A stretch of DNA of 64,000 nt from Cheiracanthium punctorium. Taxonomy: Eukaryota; Arthropoda; Arachnida; Araneae; Cheiracanthiidae. Positions 55,010-64,000 of the stretch are shown here, one piece after another (position 1 is the first letter of the stretch; each line of letters opens with the position of its first letter). The position numbers were made by a program, and so were the translations under genes. The notes under the pieces were generated by a model. The model saw only the letters and a program-made list of their open reading frames with translations. It searched no databases and was not told where the DNA came from. The stretch covers positions 62,001-126,000 of the forward strand of contig JAWZYV010013158.1 in NCBI GenBank assembly GCA_038373885.1. Reading direction: 5' to 3'.

Positions 55010-55330
55010 ATCTTCTATTGGAAACTTGCACCGAACTCCGGTGCTCCGGACTAACTCCGATAACAAAACAAAACTAAGATACGGACATCACCAAAAACTA
55101 CACAAGACACGAAACGAAACACGAAACTCGGAACCGATTTCCGCTCACGAACACGCAGCTTATATACGCTCCGGCTGGGGTCCGCCCACTAGCTACGGAG
55201 CAAACGTTTGAGCACAGATGCGTGCGGCTGCCAGTATGGCGCGGCGTCACTTAGGAGCGAACGATTCGTTGTTGAAGATGTGATGTCACTACAGCTCCGT
55301 GATTGCGTCACTCTCGTTTAACATGGCGAT
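55010..55330 (-). promoter_or_regulatory. GC-rich promoter-like island, possibly an LTR
   Basis: In AT-rich surroundings this block on the minus strand holds GCGTATATAAGC (TATA-like, around 55156-55168) with GC-rich sequence upstream and a T/G-rich stretch downstream. That is typical of an LTR or core promoter. TG (minus strand) stands at 55292, but no TSD was found. The DNA from 54446 to 55009 and from 55331 to 55536 shows nothing recognisable. Confidence 0.35.
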
Positions 55331-55536
55331 TCTGCCGACTTGTGTTTTTGGCTGAGCTACTATTTAGATTTAATATTGAGTAAGTAATAGATTTAAATAG
55401 TCTCCATTTGAGTTTTAAAGTTATATAGGTGACTAGAATAACGTTTTTAAGTACCAGTACATAAGTTGGTTTACACTGGTGAACATTAAACAAAACGAAT
55501 ATAAGTTATTATTTGGGGTTGTACTGGGCTAACAAA

Positions 55537-56157
55537 AACTTACTTTTACTAACCATATTTCTGACCTTTGCAGTAAATGCGAGAAAAAGCTTAATATTTT
55601 AAAGGTCTTAACCAATACCTCTTGGGGGGCAGACCGTGATACTCTCTTGAGGATTTACCGTGCTGTCATACGTTCAAAATGGACTACGCATGCTGATCGT
55701 ATGGGTCAGCATGCAAATCAGTTTTTTAAAAACTAGACACTGTGCATCATACTGCACTACGCATTTGCTCTGGTGCTTTTAGAACATCACCTGTACATAG
55801 TCTTTATGTTACCTGCCATGAGCCATCTCTTACCCTCACACGTCATAAGCTATCATTAAATACTTATTTTCGTATTCTTTCTCATCCCTCACATCCATTA
55901 AAGAGCTCTTTCATAGATACTCATCTTAACCGATTTTATGCGAATCGTCCCATATATACTCCTCCTTTCAGACTAACGATTCGTAAGAGCCTTGTTGGTA
56001 CACAACTGGAGGATGTTAACGTTTCTACCTGCTCTTTTCATGACATACCCCCTCGGGGTATGTTGCAGATATCATACCTACAACCTTTTAAAGGCTTTTC
56101 AAAACCAGACACTGACCCCATAATATATCAGAAATTGTTTTTAGACCATAGGAAAAA
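55537..56157 (+). mobile_element. Jockey-3: internal Jockey fragment (RT end to RNase H start)
   Basis: It matches Jockey-2 27310-27940: SKCEKKLNILKVLTNTSWGADRD, then open from 55742 with HHTALRICSGAFRTSPVHSLYVTCHEPSLTL. It is cut at 56157, where an imperfect palindrome (TGTGGTGTT...AACACCACA) begins. The connection or thumb region is kept and both catalytic domains are lost. Confidence 0.88.
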
Positions 56158-57243
56158 ATGTGGTGTTGTTCCAATTTGGAACACCACAATTTAGATATCA
56201 CAGTTAAATAAAAAATCAGAAATGCATTGTATAAATCTTTTGAAAGAATAACCCAGGATTTCACTTGCCACCCTTTGTGTTGTATGTTGTCTAAGTAAAG
56301 AGAACTAAAAGATGGGATTGAAAGTCATTTATTAAACATTTAACATATTAGATAATAATAAAATTGAATAAGCATAACATGCAGTACCATGAATATTTCA
56401 CCAAATTTTCAGAAAGACTCAGCAGCAAGAATGAATTTACAGTAAAGTTAAAATAGTAAATTTACTCTCATCTAGGCAGCATTCAAATTTAGGACACAAA
56501 GCATACTTTAAATCAATTGCAATATGATATGATCAAGTTACTCTAATTTCGGTACTGCACAATTAAACAGGACAATCAATTCATACTCAACATTTTGGTA
56601 AAAAACAATAATTATGACCCCTGGGTACCCATGGTTGCAAACCAAAAATTTAAATATAAAAGAAAATCATGCTTTGCTCGAAATTCACATGCTATGAAAT
56701 TTAGTTTAGTTGTTACAAATGAAAACGAATTGACGCTTTAAATTATGGTACATTTCAACAAGCTTACCCTCAATCCCGTATCTTATAATTTTACAGAATG
56801 ACCGATGGTAAAAAAAAACACAAACATTTAAGCAAAAAAAAAGGCTTGGAAAAAAAAGATGAAATAACAAAATGACACCTTAACAAAAGAAGAAAAAAAA
56901 GGGGGGGGCAGATGACGCGAACAGTCCTCCATATTGGGACACCATGAGAAGCAGCGATACTTAGAGCACACTGGTACAAAATCTTGATAGAAAAAGAAGG
57001 ATCAAGCCCTCAAACGACAGTCCGGAGACACGGCGTTAGGCCCACATCGCAGTCATCCATTTAGAAGCACCACTCACGGACACGTATTAAATCAAGAAAT
57101 GGTTAAACATGGAAACATCTTACCATAACATGGGCGCCGGTGGCTTGGCGATCGAGGGCAGGGACGTCAGTCGATGTGTGCACGGCAGGCCATGTGCTAA
57201 TCAGCGACACCGCCGGCGGGAGCTGGAACGTGTGTGCCAATAC
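56158..57243. other. Unassigned DNA; GC-rich toward 57110-57243
   Basis: A-rich and G-rich runs lie at 56808-56910. The GC-rich end abuts Jockey-4. No coding domain is recognised. Confidence 0.4.
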
Positions 57244-59734
57244 TGCATTTGGATCCTACGGACTCTGACATTTCAGACAATATCATGGATGACGATGATA
57301 TTCCTAGTACCCCACTTACACCTACGGGGACTAAAAGCAAGCTTTCAGTCATCCCTAACATCACCTGATTATGGCCCAGCTACTTTCTTGGAACTGCCAC
57401 GGTTTCTTAAATAAAATTGATGACCTCAAAACTTTAATTTATGATCATAATCAAGCTTGCCTTGCCCTACAGGAAACATATCTCAGGACCAATAAACAAA
57501 TGCAAATCTGCAATTATATCACCCTCAGAAAAGATTATGAGCTAGGGGACAGGACCTCCGGCAGAGTTGCCCTCTTAATAAATAATAAATATCCTTATCA
57601 TACCATTAATCTCAACACTACTTTGCAGGCTGTCGCCGCTAGCATCCATCTCAAACAACTTACCACAATCTGCAGTATCTACCTTCCCCCTACTGAAACA
57701 ATCAGTTAAACTTTACTAAATAATCTGGTCCAGCAACTTCCACCTTCTTTCATACTCCTGGGGGACATGAATGCTCATATTCACTTATGGGGCAGTAAAG
57801 ATATCAACAACAGAGGACAACAAATTGAACAACTCATAACTGACAATAATCTTTGTATCATGAATAATGGCTACAACACCTACTTCCATTATCCAACTAA
57901 ATCATTCCATGCCATAGATATTGTAATCTGTTCTCCCCCCATCCTTCCTCTCTTTAATTTCTCTGCTTCTAATGACCTACATAACAGTGATCATTTTCCT
58001 ATCCTGCTTTCACCTTTATATGAAAACCCTAGCTGTAACCTTCCAGTTTCCCATTATCTCCAACATAAAGCAGACTGGGACGCCTTCACTGAGCTGTCTG
58101 TTATCCCCTGTAAAGCCACTGAAGGTCCTATTGATGAGGTCGTTGCTAAAGTCACTTCAATTATAATAAAAGCTGCCGATGTATCCATCCCTAAGCCAAG
58201 GAGCAAACTTCATAAAAACTAAAAACCGTGGTGGAATGAGAAATGTACCCTAGCCAAGAAGCAGCAAAAGAGGGCGTGGAACACATTTAGGCAGTGCCTG
58301 ACAAGTGAAAATCTCATTGTTTTTAAAAACAAAAGCTTATGCTCGTAAAATACGGCGAGAATCACAAAAAGAATCTTGGATTAAATATATCTCTAGTATC
58401 ACCACATCTACTTCCAGTAAAGAGCTATGGACCAAAACCAAACGTACCATGGGGATCTACAATAACCATTCTATTCCTTGCCTTTCCATCAATAACCACA
58501 TTATATCTGACACTAAAGAGATTGCTAACACTGTTGCTCAGTCACTGGCTTTCACATCTAGCAGTACCTCCTATTCCAATACCTTCCTCCCATATTAACA
58601 GCAATCTGAAAGGTATAAACTAAATTTTAACACTCCTGTTCACTTCCCTTACAATAGTATGTTTAACATCACATAGCTCACCAAATACTTAAGGCATTCT
58701 TCATATACATCCCCTGGTCCTGATGGCATCACATATGAAATGCTAAAGCACCTACCCTACAACTCATTATTAAACCTTCTGCAATTATATAATAGAATCT
58801 GGAATGAGTATGTCTTTCCTTCTTCTTGGAGAAACGCTATGGTCATCCCCTTTCCCAAACCTGGAAAAGATACTTCTAATCCCAATAATTACCGCCCCAT
58901 AGCTCTTACAAGTTGCCTGTGTAAATTGATGGAAAAAATGGTAAATGCTCGTCTGGTTTATACTTTAGAAACGCAGGGCCATATAAATCCTTTTTAGAGT
59001 GGTTTCCGCAAAGGTAGGTCCACCACTGATAACATTTTACATCTGGAGACGAACATTCGTAATGCCTTCCTGCAAAAAAACCATTTAGTGTCCATCTTCT
59101 TTGATATAGAGAAAGCCTATGACCGGACATGGAGGTATGGTATTCTTCACGACCTCTACACTTTGGGCCTTCGTGGCAATATGCCTATTTTTATTAAAAA
59201 CTTCCTTTCGCTACGAAATTTCAAAGTACGCGTAGATAACACCAGTGTCCACTAACTTTATTCAAGAAGAGGGTGTGCCACAAGGTACTGTACTCAGTGT
59301 CACCCTTTTTTTTGTAAAAATTAATGGCATTTTAGACCAACTCCCTCCCACTGTTAGTGGTACTTTATATATTGATGATTTACAGGTCTCCTGCCAGGGC
59401 AAGGACATGCGTCTCTAGAGCGGCAACTACAAATTACCATCAAACGCATTTTAAATTGGTGTAATACTAACGGTTTTAAAATATCTGCCGACAAGACAGT
59501 AGCCACTCATTTTTGCACGAAGCGTGGGATCCATCCCGATCCAGAACTTTACTTAGACCGGTCGAAAATAGAAGTCCACGATTCTGCCAAGTTTTTAGGT
59601 GTTTACTTTGACAAGAAACTCATGTTCGCTAAACATATTTCCCACATTCGCAGCAAATGCCAAAGGAACTTGAATATTTTAAAGGTGCTTTCCAATACCA
59701 CTTTTGGGGCTGAACGTGATGCCTTGTTGCATAT
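57244..59734 (+). mobile_element. Jockey-4: ORF1 end, endonuclease and RT, cut by an unclassified element
   Basis: It begins in the ORF1 tail (LDPTDSDISDNIMDDDD), whose TGA is two bases before the ORF2 ATG at 57371. The endonuclease MAQLLSWNCHGFLNKIDD runs to a stop near 57707 and resumes at 57767 (MNAHIHLWGSKD). RT shows FPKPGKDTSNPNNYRPIALTS, a stop within the QSGFRKG block near 58996, FFDIEKAYDRTW and LYIDDLQVSC near 59365. Similarity ends at about 59734 (DALLHI). The rest of RT and RNase H may lie beyond the next element, outside the window. Confidence 0.9.
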
Positions 59735-59922
59735 ATGGGTGAATATTAGGAAAAGTGCCAAATTGAATATGAGAAATTTCAATTTTTAAAGTTTTTAAAG
59801 ATTTTTTAATAATAAAATTAATAGTGTATTTTAATTACACATTAGTAAGAGATTTTTAAAAAAATTAGGGGCAAGGTCAATGAGAACATTTACCCTCATT
59901 TCTGAGGGGTTATTTTTCTGGA

Positions 59923-59972
59923 CTGTTACAGACCTGATGTGAATGTTACAGATCTGACAAATGTTGCAGATT
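59923..59972 (+). repeat. Subterminal direct repeats GTTACAGACCTGAT
   Basis: GTTACAGACCTGAT, GTTACAGATCTGAC and GTTGCAGAT follow each other here. The same motifs with C for A (GTTACCGACCTGAT, GTTGCCGATCTGAC) are at 63743-63772 and 63915-63928 in the same orientation. Confidence 0.75.
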
Positions 59973-60161
59973 TCAAGTTTCGACTTCTTTATAATGCTAA
60001 TTTATATAGGTAATATAATATAATAAATATCTGTGATAATTATGTATGAATTATAATTAATATTAATTAGTAAGTAAAACATTTTATTAATATTAAAAAG
60101 AAAAACTTGTATAGGAAATTCCAATTTTAAAAGATTTAAGTGAATGAAGTGAGTACAAAAT

Positions 60162-60519
60162 TCAATTTAAATTAAAGTGATCCAGGTTTTCCTTAAACAC
60201 ATATTGTTTTCTTCTGTTTAAAGATGGCTTAGATAATACTTCAACAATATCACATGAACCAACTTCTGCAATGTCATGTTTTTCAGGGAAAGTAAATTTG
60301 TCTTTTCCACATTTTCTCATAAATTTCACAGTGTATTCATCAAATGCATCCTGTGAAATTATTGTACCAACATAAAACCTCACACTTTTCTTTCCAGCTA
60401 ATTTTATGACAACAAAATCATTTTCAGCAATTTTTTTTTATAGCTTTTGACGGGGGATTGTCACAATCTGATTCTGTATCAGAAAAGCTATCTGAAGAAT
60501 ATACATCAGAGTACTTCAT
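60162..60519 (-). pseudogene. C-terminal domain of the unclassified transposon protein (separate exon or ORF)
   Basis: The minus strand reads MKYSDVYSSDSFSDTESDCDNPPSKAIKK. A 9-base homopolymer (60431-60439) causes a shift, then IAENDFVVIKLAGKKSVRFYVGTIISQDAFDEYTVKFMRKCGKDKFTFPEKHDIAEV. An acidic linker followed by this small beta-rich domain is, as far as I recall, also found at the C-terminus of related multi-copy invertebrate proteins. It could be a 3' exon of the gene upstream (60960-63046), but I could not pin splice sites that keep the frame. Confidence 0.5.
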
Positions 60520-60661
60520 CTTGTATTTTAAATTTTTATCTTAAAATCTGTTAAGGTAAATAATTTGAGCACAGAATTGAAATTACAGTATAAAACAAGG
60601 TAAAGCAGAACTTGTTTAATTTGAAACCCAAGGGAAGTCAGAAAAGGTTTATCATCATCAT

Positions 60662-60692
<31 letters not shown>

Positions 60693-60959
60693 TTGGAATA
60701 CCAATAATTGGCACTTAGAGGAATTACTTAAATACAGTTCAAACCATCCAAAATTTCAATCTAACCAGGTTCTACTGTAAAAAATTTTAAATAAATATTA
60801 GTATAAAAAAGGATACTGTTTATAAGAACATGCCTTTTCTTGCACATGAAATGAGTACATGTATCTTCATGAATGCAACTGAAGCAGGATATGTCTTGAA
60901 TGGTTATTTTTTTCCTTTCACTTATATTCCAGATGATTTGATGTTTTTGCATTATATTA

Positions 60960-61757
60960 CTAATCTGAGGGATGTAATTTTATTGATTTTTCAATTATAT
61001 TTGCAATATTGTCATACTCAATTTTATACAATTTTACTGCTGTTTCACTTTTCTTAAGATTTTGTATAAAGGAATCCGAATCTGATATGTCAATGCCTCT
61101 GGAAACGATTTTATCAGCTGTTCGCTTTAAGGCACCCCCAACACCGTCCATCGCTCCTTTACCGTGCCCTGCAGCGGAAAAATTCCATGTGCATCTTTTA
61201 ACACTAGGGCACATGATTGGTAAGAGTTCAGTCAGAAAATAAAAATTATAACGATTTTTGTACTGTGAGCTGGGTCCATCGGACCAAAAATGTATACTGT
61301 CTACTTTCGATGACACATACTTAGGAACTAAATCTTCCAATACTGGTTTCAAATGTGCCCAAACTGCATGTGCTCCATGGTCCAGGTTTTCTGAAACAGT
61401 ACAGAAAGATATTTTTGTACTATCTTCAATTTCTGCATTCTCGTCTGTAGTATTTTTCTTAAAATATAGTATCCCAGTATGTAGGGATAGTTGCTTTTTA
61501 GAAGCACCAAAGTGAGCAGCCTGAACTTCACTGTAATACTTTAAAGCGTAGTTTTCAGAAAAATCTATATGTAAAAGTATTTCATTTGCAGACAAATTCC
61601 TTATAAGGCATTTTCTTTGATTATTTTGGTGTTCTATTATGAAAATATGTTTTAGATATAATGGAAGCACTTTGTTTAGTTCCTCTAACACGGTTTCAGC
61701 TTTATTTTGAATAACTATCTTAGATGTTATCTTGACTTCCTTTTCTTCTCCCTTCAC
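60960..61757 (-). pseudogene. Unclassified transposase-like protein, C-terminal catalytic-like half
   Basis: About 265 codons follow the 430-codon N-terminal half one frame away. Conserved-looking blocks, counted from the start of this part: LLHIDFSENYAL (Asp about 65) with EVQAAHFG, NLDHGAHAVWAHL, IHFWSDGPSSQYKNRY (Asp about 150) and NFSAAGHGKGAMDGVGGALKR (Asp about 194). Three acidic residues in a beta-strand/helix setting fit an RNase H-fold DDE/D nuclease, but that is inference. The family recurs in arthropods and cnidarians as far as I remember, usually uncharacterised. The break is a 12-base A run (61763-61774 as T on the plus strand), so it may be a sequencing slip and not decay. Confidence 0.6.
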
Positions 61758-63046
61758 ATAAGTTTTTTTTTTTTAGTTTTCATCCATTTTGAATATTTTA
61801 CGTCACAATCTTCAATTTCATTCATTCGAGTGACCATTTTTAATTTTTTCCCTTTACAGTGTTGGCATATTCGAAACATACAGGCATATGATCTTTCACA
61901 GCATAATATTTTGCAAATATCTTCGGTGGTACATTCTTTAATTACTCCATACAAATGTAGCTTTTTTAAAAGCTCTTTTGTATTCCAGTGCAGTACACAT
62001 AAACATGTTTCCCTGTCTTTCAAAGTAGGCTGCACCACCCAAAAAGGACGCAAAAGGCAAAACTGAGTATAAGACATAAAAGTTCCACCATTATTTATGT
62101 ATTTTGTGTGTAAGTGTTTTAAGCTATCCAGTAATACCCTTTTTTGCATTTTAATTCGGCCTCTTGTGACTGTGTCTTTTTTGCCAGGGCACATGCGACT
62201 ATGCAAATCGTCTTCGAGAAATTTCTGGACAGACTTTCTCACTTCAGCTAAATTCTTCTGACCTTTGTACGATCTTTTGAAATGCACCTTCTTTGTTTCT
62301 AATGCTTTTTTGTAATTTTTGTACGAAGCTAAATTTTTAAGTTGACCTATCATTCGATACTTTTTTAAAATTTTATTTGAAACTAGGCTAGCAAAAAATC
62401 TTCTTTCTTTTTCTTTTTTTAAATCTTTTTTCTTTTTTTCTAACCCTGACATTAAAGAAAAGTTAAGAATTAAATTCTTCCTTATTTCTGGGGATACCTT
62501 TTCTCTACCAATTAGTTTGTGCACTTTTGTGGCAGGGGATAATGAAAATTTCGATTTATCCTTGGATTTTAAACGATACATTTTTTTCCTTAAACTTTCA
62601 ATTTTCCTAGCTTGTTTAAGAGATTGAGCAATCGTGGATTGCAACTTATATCTCAAAGCACTATAAGTGCGTTTTGCAACTTTTCTGCCAGATTGAATCC
62701 GTGGAGAGCCACTGCTCTTAAGAAGTGTTTCTTCATTTTCAGATGTGTCTTTAGCTTGTTTCAAAGATTTCCGCTTTCTGTAATTATGTGAATCTTTCTT
62801 CCATTGTTTTCGTTTAATGCGTTGTTGTCTATTGGAAAGATTACTTATACTTTTAATCACACCCTTCTCCTTCATTCTTCTTTTATACTCTCTGTCTTTT
62901 TCTCTTTTCTGAGCTTTCTTCTCTTCTGACATCTTTGCTCTACATTTCCTGACACGTTCACGGCAATCTTGTCGCCTTTTCTCAATTTCTTTAGATGTTT
63001 TTTTTTTTTTCTGTTTTGATCCTGAGGTTTTTTTAAATTTATCCAT
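61754..63046 (-). CDS. Unclassified transposase-like protein, N-terminal half (430 aa)
   Basis: It starts MDKFKKTSGSKQKKKK and is strongly basic and helical for about 110 residues (RRQDCRERVRKCRAKMSEEKKAQKREKDREYKRR), like a DNA-binding or coiled-coil region. After a Lys-rich middle comes CPGKKDTVTRGRIKMQKRVL, then GTFMSYTQFCLLRPFWVVQP. A Cys/His cluster follows: ETCLCVLHWN, KILCCERSYACMFRICQHCKGKK, a likely zinc-binding module. Basic N-terminus, zinc module and then the acidic blocks of the following part form a transposase-like order. The frame ends in a 12-A run; see the next part. I do not know the family name. Confidence 0.7.
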   Translation of the reverse strand: MDKFKKTSGSKQKKKKTSKEIEKRRQDCRERVRKCRAKMSEEKKAQKREKDREYKRRMKEKGVIKSISNLSNRQQRIKRKQWKKDSHNYRKRKSLKQAKDTSENEETLLKSSGSPRIQSGRKVAKRTYSALRYKLQSTIAQSLKQARKIESLRKKMYRLKSKDKSKFSLSPATKVHKLIGREKVSPEIRKNLILNFSLMSGLEKKKKDLKKEKERRFFASLVSNKILKKYRMIGQLKNLASYKNYKKALETKKVHFKRSYKGQKNLAEVRKSVQKFLEDDLHSRMCPGKKDTVTRGRIKMQKRVLLDSLKHLHTKYINNGGTFMSYTQFCLLRPFWVVQPTLKDRETCLCVLHWNTKELLKKLHLYGVIKECTTEDICKILCCERSYACMFRICQHCKGKKLKMVTRMNEIEDCDVKYSKWMKTKKKKLM

Positions 63047-64000
63047 AATTTTGTAAAAAATGAGTACTGAAAGCTAAAAAATAAAAAAATATATATGCTT
63101 TATACATTTTTATAAAAAGGGGAAGAATTAGTATTGAAAATAAGTTTATGCAACCTATAATGTTTCTTAACACAAATGATAAAATTACTCACTCTTTAAA
63201 AGGTAACTTAAACTAAAGGTAAAATAAGGCTGCTAAAAAATTATATTTCTTGTAAACAGATAGTATAATAATTAAAAAGAATTAAAATAAAATCATTCTC
63301 AAACCAGATTTAAAAAACAAACTCAGGACAATGATTTATTTATTTATTATTATTTTTATTTATTTATATTTTGGGTGGGTGGGTGAGAGGGGGTTAGTAG
63401 GATACACAATGTGTATAAATACATTGCATATTTCTAAGGAAAATTTTATTTTCGGAAATAGTCTTTACAAACAAAGATCCAGAAATCGATACAAGGGGAA
63501 AAAATAGACAAAAAAGGACAATAATTTGTTTAGAAAAGCATACTTTGGGGAGAAAATAATGGTTTTGAAACAAATAAACAAAATTATATAATATAAAACC
63601 ATTAAAAAGTTTGCGCGATGCATTTAAACTAATCTTGGAATGCAAAAATTAACTTTATAAATCTTTACTGCATGAAAAACCAATTGCGCGCAAACATCGG
63701 TAACGCAAGCATCAGTTCTGTAACATATGCCTTCTACTTCAATGTTACCGACCTGATTGTTGCCGATCTGACGAATTTCCTGTAATAAGGTAGCTAAACA
63801 TCGCTAATTAAAGATTCGAAACCTAAACACGCATTATTTTGTTCATGACAAATTATTTCTTTTTTACCAAACAAAAATAAGTTTAAAAAAATAATAATTT
63901 TGCATCGCAGCTTGCGTTACCGACCTGATCTGTCATTTAGTAGACACACAGAAAAATAAAAGATTGAACGAAATCTTACCTGTTATTCCACGAAACTTGC
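63047..64000. other. AT-rich 5' flank of the unclassified element gene
   Basis: It holds the presumed promoter side of the minus-strand gene, a (TTA/TTTA)-rich tract near 63330-63370 with GGGTGGGTGGGTG following, and the repeats at 63743-63928. No other gene is seen. Confidence 0.45.

Larger units (their letters stand above)
59735..64000 (-). mobile_element. Unclassified transposon-like element, right end outside the window
   Basis: Jockey-4 stops abruptly at 59734, and the next bases start GGGTGAATATTAGG. A minus-strand gene of at least two parts follows (63046-60960, and 60519-60162). Copies of GTTAC[A/C]GACCTGAT and GTTGC[A/C]GATCTGAC lie near the left edge (59924-59972) and again at 63743-63772 and 63915-63928, which suggests subterminal repeats of one element. 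No TIR pair or TSD can be shown because the right end is not in the window. See the protein entries for why it looks like a transposase. Confidence 0.55.

Noticed and set aside
55537..59734. Jockey-3 and Jockey-4 as parts of one copy
   Set aside because: Both contain the same RT-end region (matching Jockey-2 near 27310-27410), so they are separate insertions.
59735..64000. Assignment of the unclassified element to Kolobok, Dada or IS3EU
   Set aside because: Terminal GGG alone is not diagnostic, TTAA or other TSDs are not visible, and the protein motifs do not match what I can recall of those families with confidence.
1..64000. CRISPR arrays, bacterial operons, tRNA or rRNA genes
   Set aside because: No regularly spaced repeat array, ribosome-binding sites or recognisable cloverleaf or rRNA sequence; all evidence is eukaryotic mobile DNA.

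Overview
The window is AT-rich invertebrate nuclear DNA made almost entirely of transposable elements. I found no convincing host gene, tRNA, rRNA or CRISPR array. The element mix (Jockey with an RNase H domain, an R1/LOA-like retrotransposon, Copia, many hAT elements, Tc1, Tigger/pogo, mariner and Helitron) points to an arthropod. An arachnid, perhaps a spider, is my guess from the protein flavour only.

Layout. 1-5 kb: a LINE RNase H remnant, then a decayed 5'-truncated Jockey (Jockey-1) carrying an hAT MITE and a probable solo LTR. 5-10 kb: unassigned DNA and a rearranged Copia LTR. 10.1-33.5 kb: an R1/LOA-like LINE on the minus strand, split by two insertions. One is a 2.7-kb hAT in its RNase H domain (11.1-13.8 kb). 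The other is a 16.5-kb hAT insertion in its endonuclease domain (16.5-33.0 kb). That second hAT encodes a DUF4371/ZMYM1-type transposase broken by a full-length Jockey (Jockey-2, 18.66-28.98 kb). Jockey-2 ORF1 is broken by a 4.66-kb hAT (19.24-23.90 kb), which holds a 432-bp hAT MITE. These five levels are supported by target-site duplications, and the host reading frame closes when each of the three insertions into coding sequence is removed.

33.5-35.5 kb: a Copia 5' half (LTR, primer-binding site, gag, protease). 36-38 kb: a 1.55-kb Tc1 element with IR/DR ends. 38.6-39.8 kb: another hAT transposase relic. 40.2-48.5 kb: a Helitron helicase relic split by a 6.6-kb hAT-type element. That element carries three MITEs and one apparently intact Tigger element (546-aa transposase, perfect 23-bp inverted repeats). 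48.5-57 kb: sparse fragments (Jockey 3' ends, a mariner C-terminus, a promoter-like GC-rich island). 57.2-59.7 kb: Jockey-4, cut off by an unclassified element that runs past the window end. Its minus-strand gene encodes a basic, Cys-rich protein with HIDFSENY, WSDGPSSQYKNRY and GHGKGAMDGVGG blocks. This is the best candidate for an undescribed system.

Nothing here works as a pathway. The interest lies in insertion order, transposon architecture and a few conserved RNA or translation signals in the Jockey family, such as an ORF1 stop exactly two bases before the ORF2 ATG in three copies. All family names rest on my reading of motifs; no database was searched.
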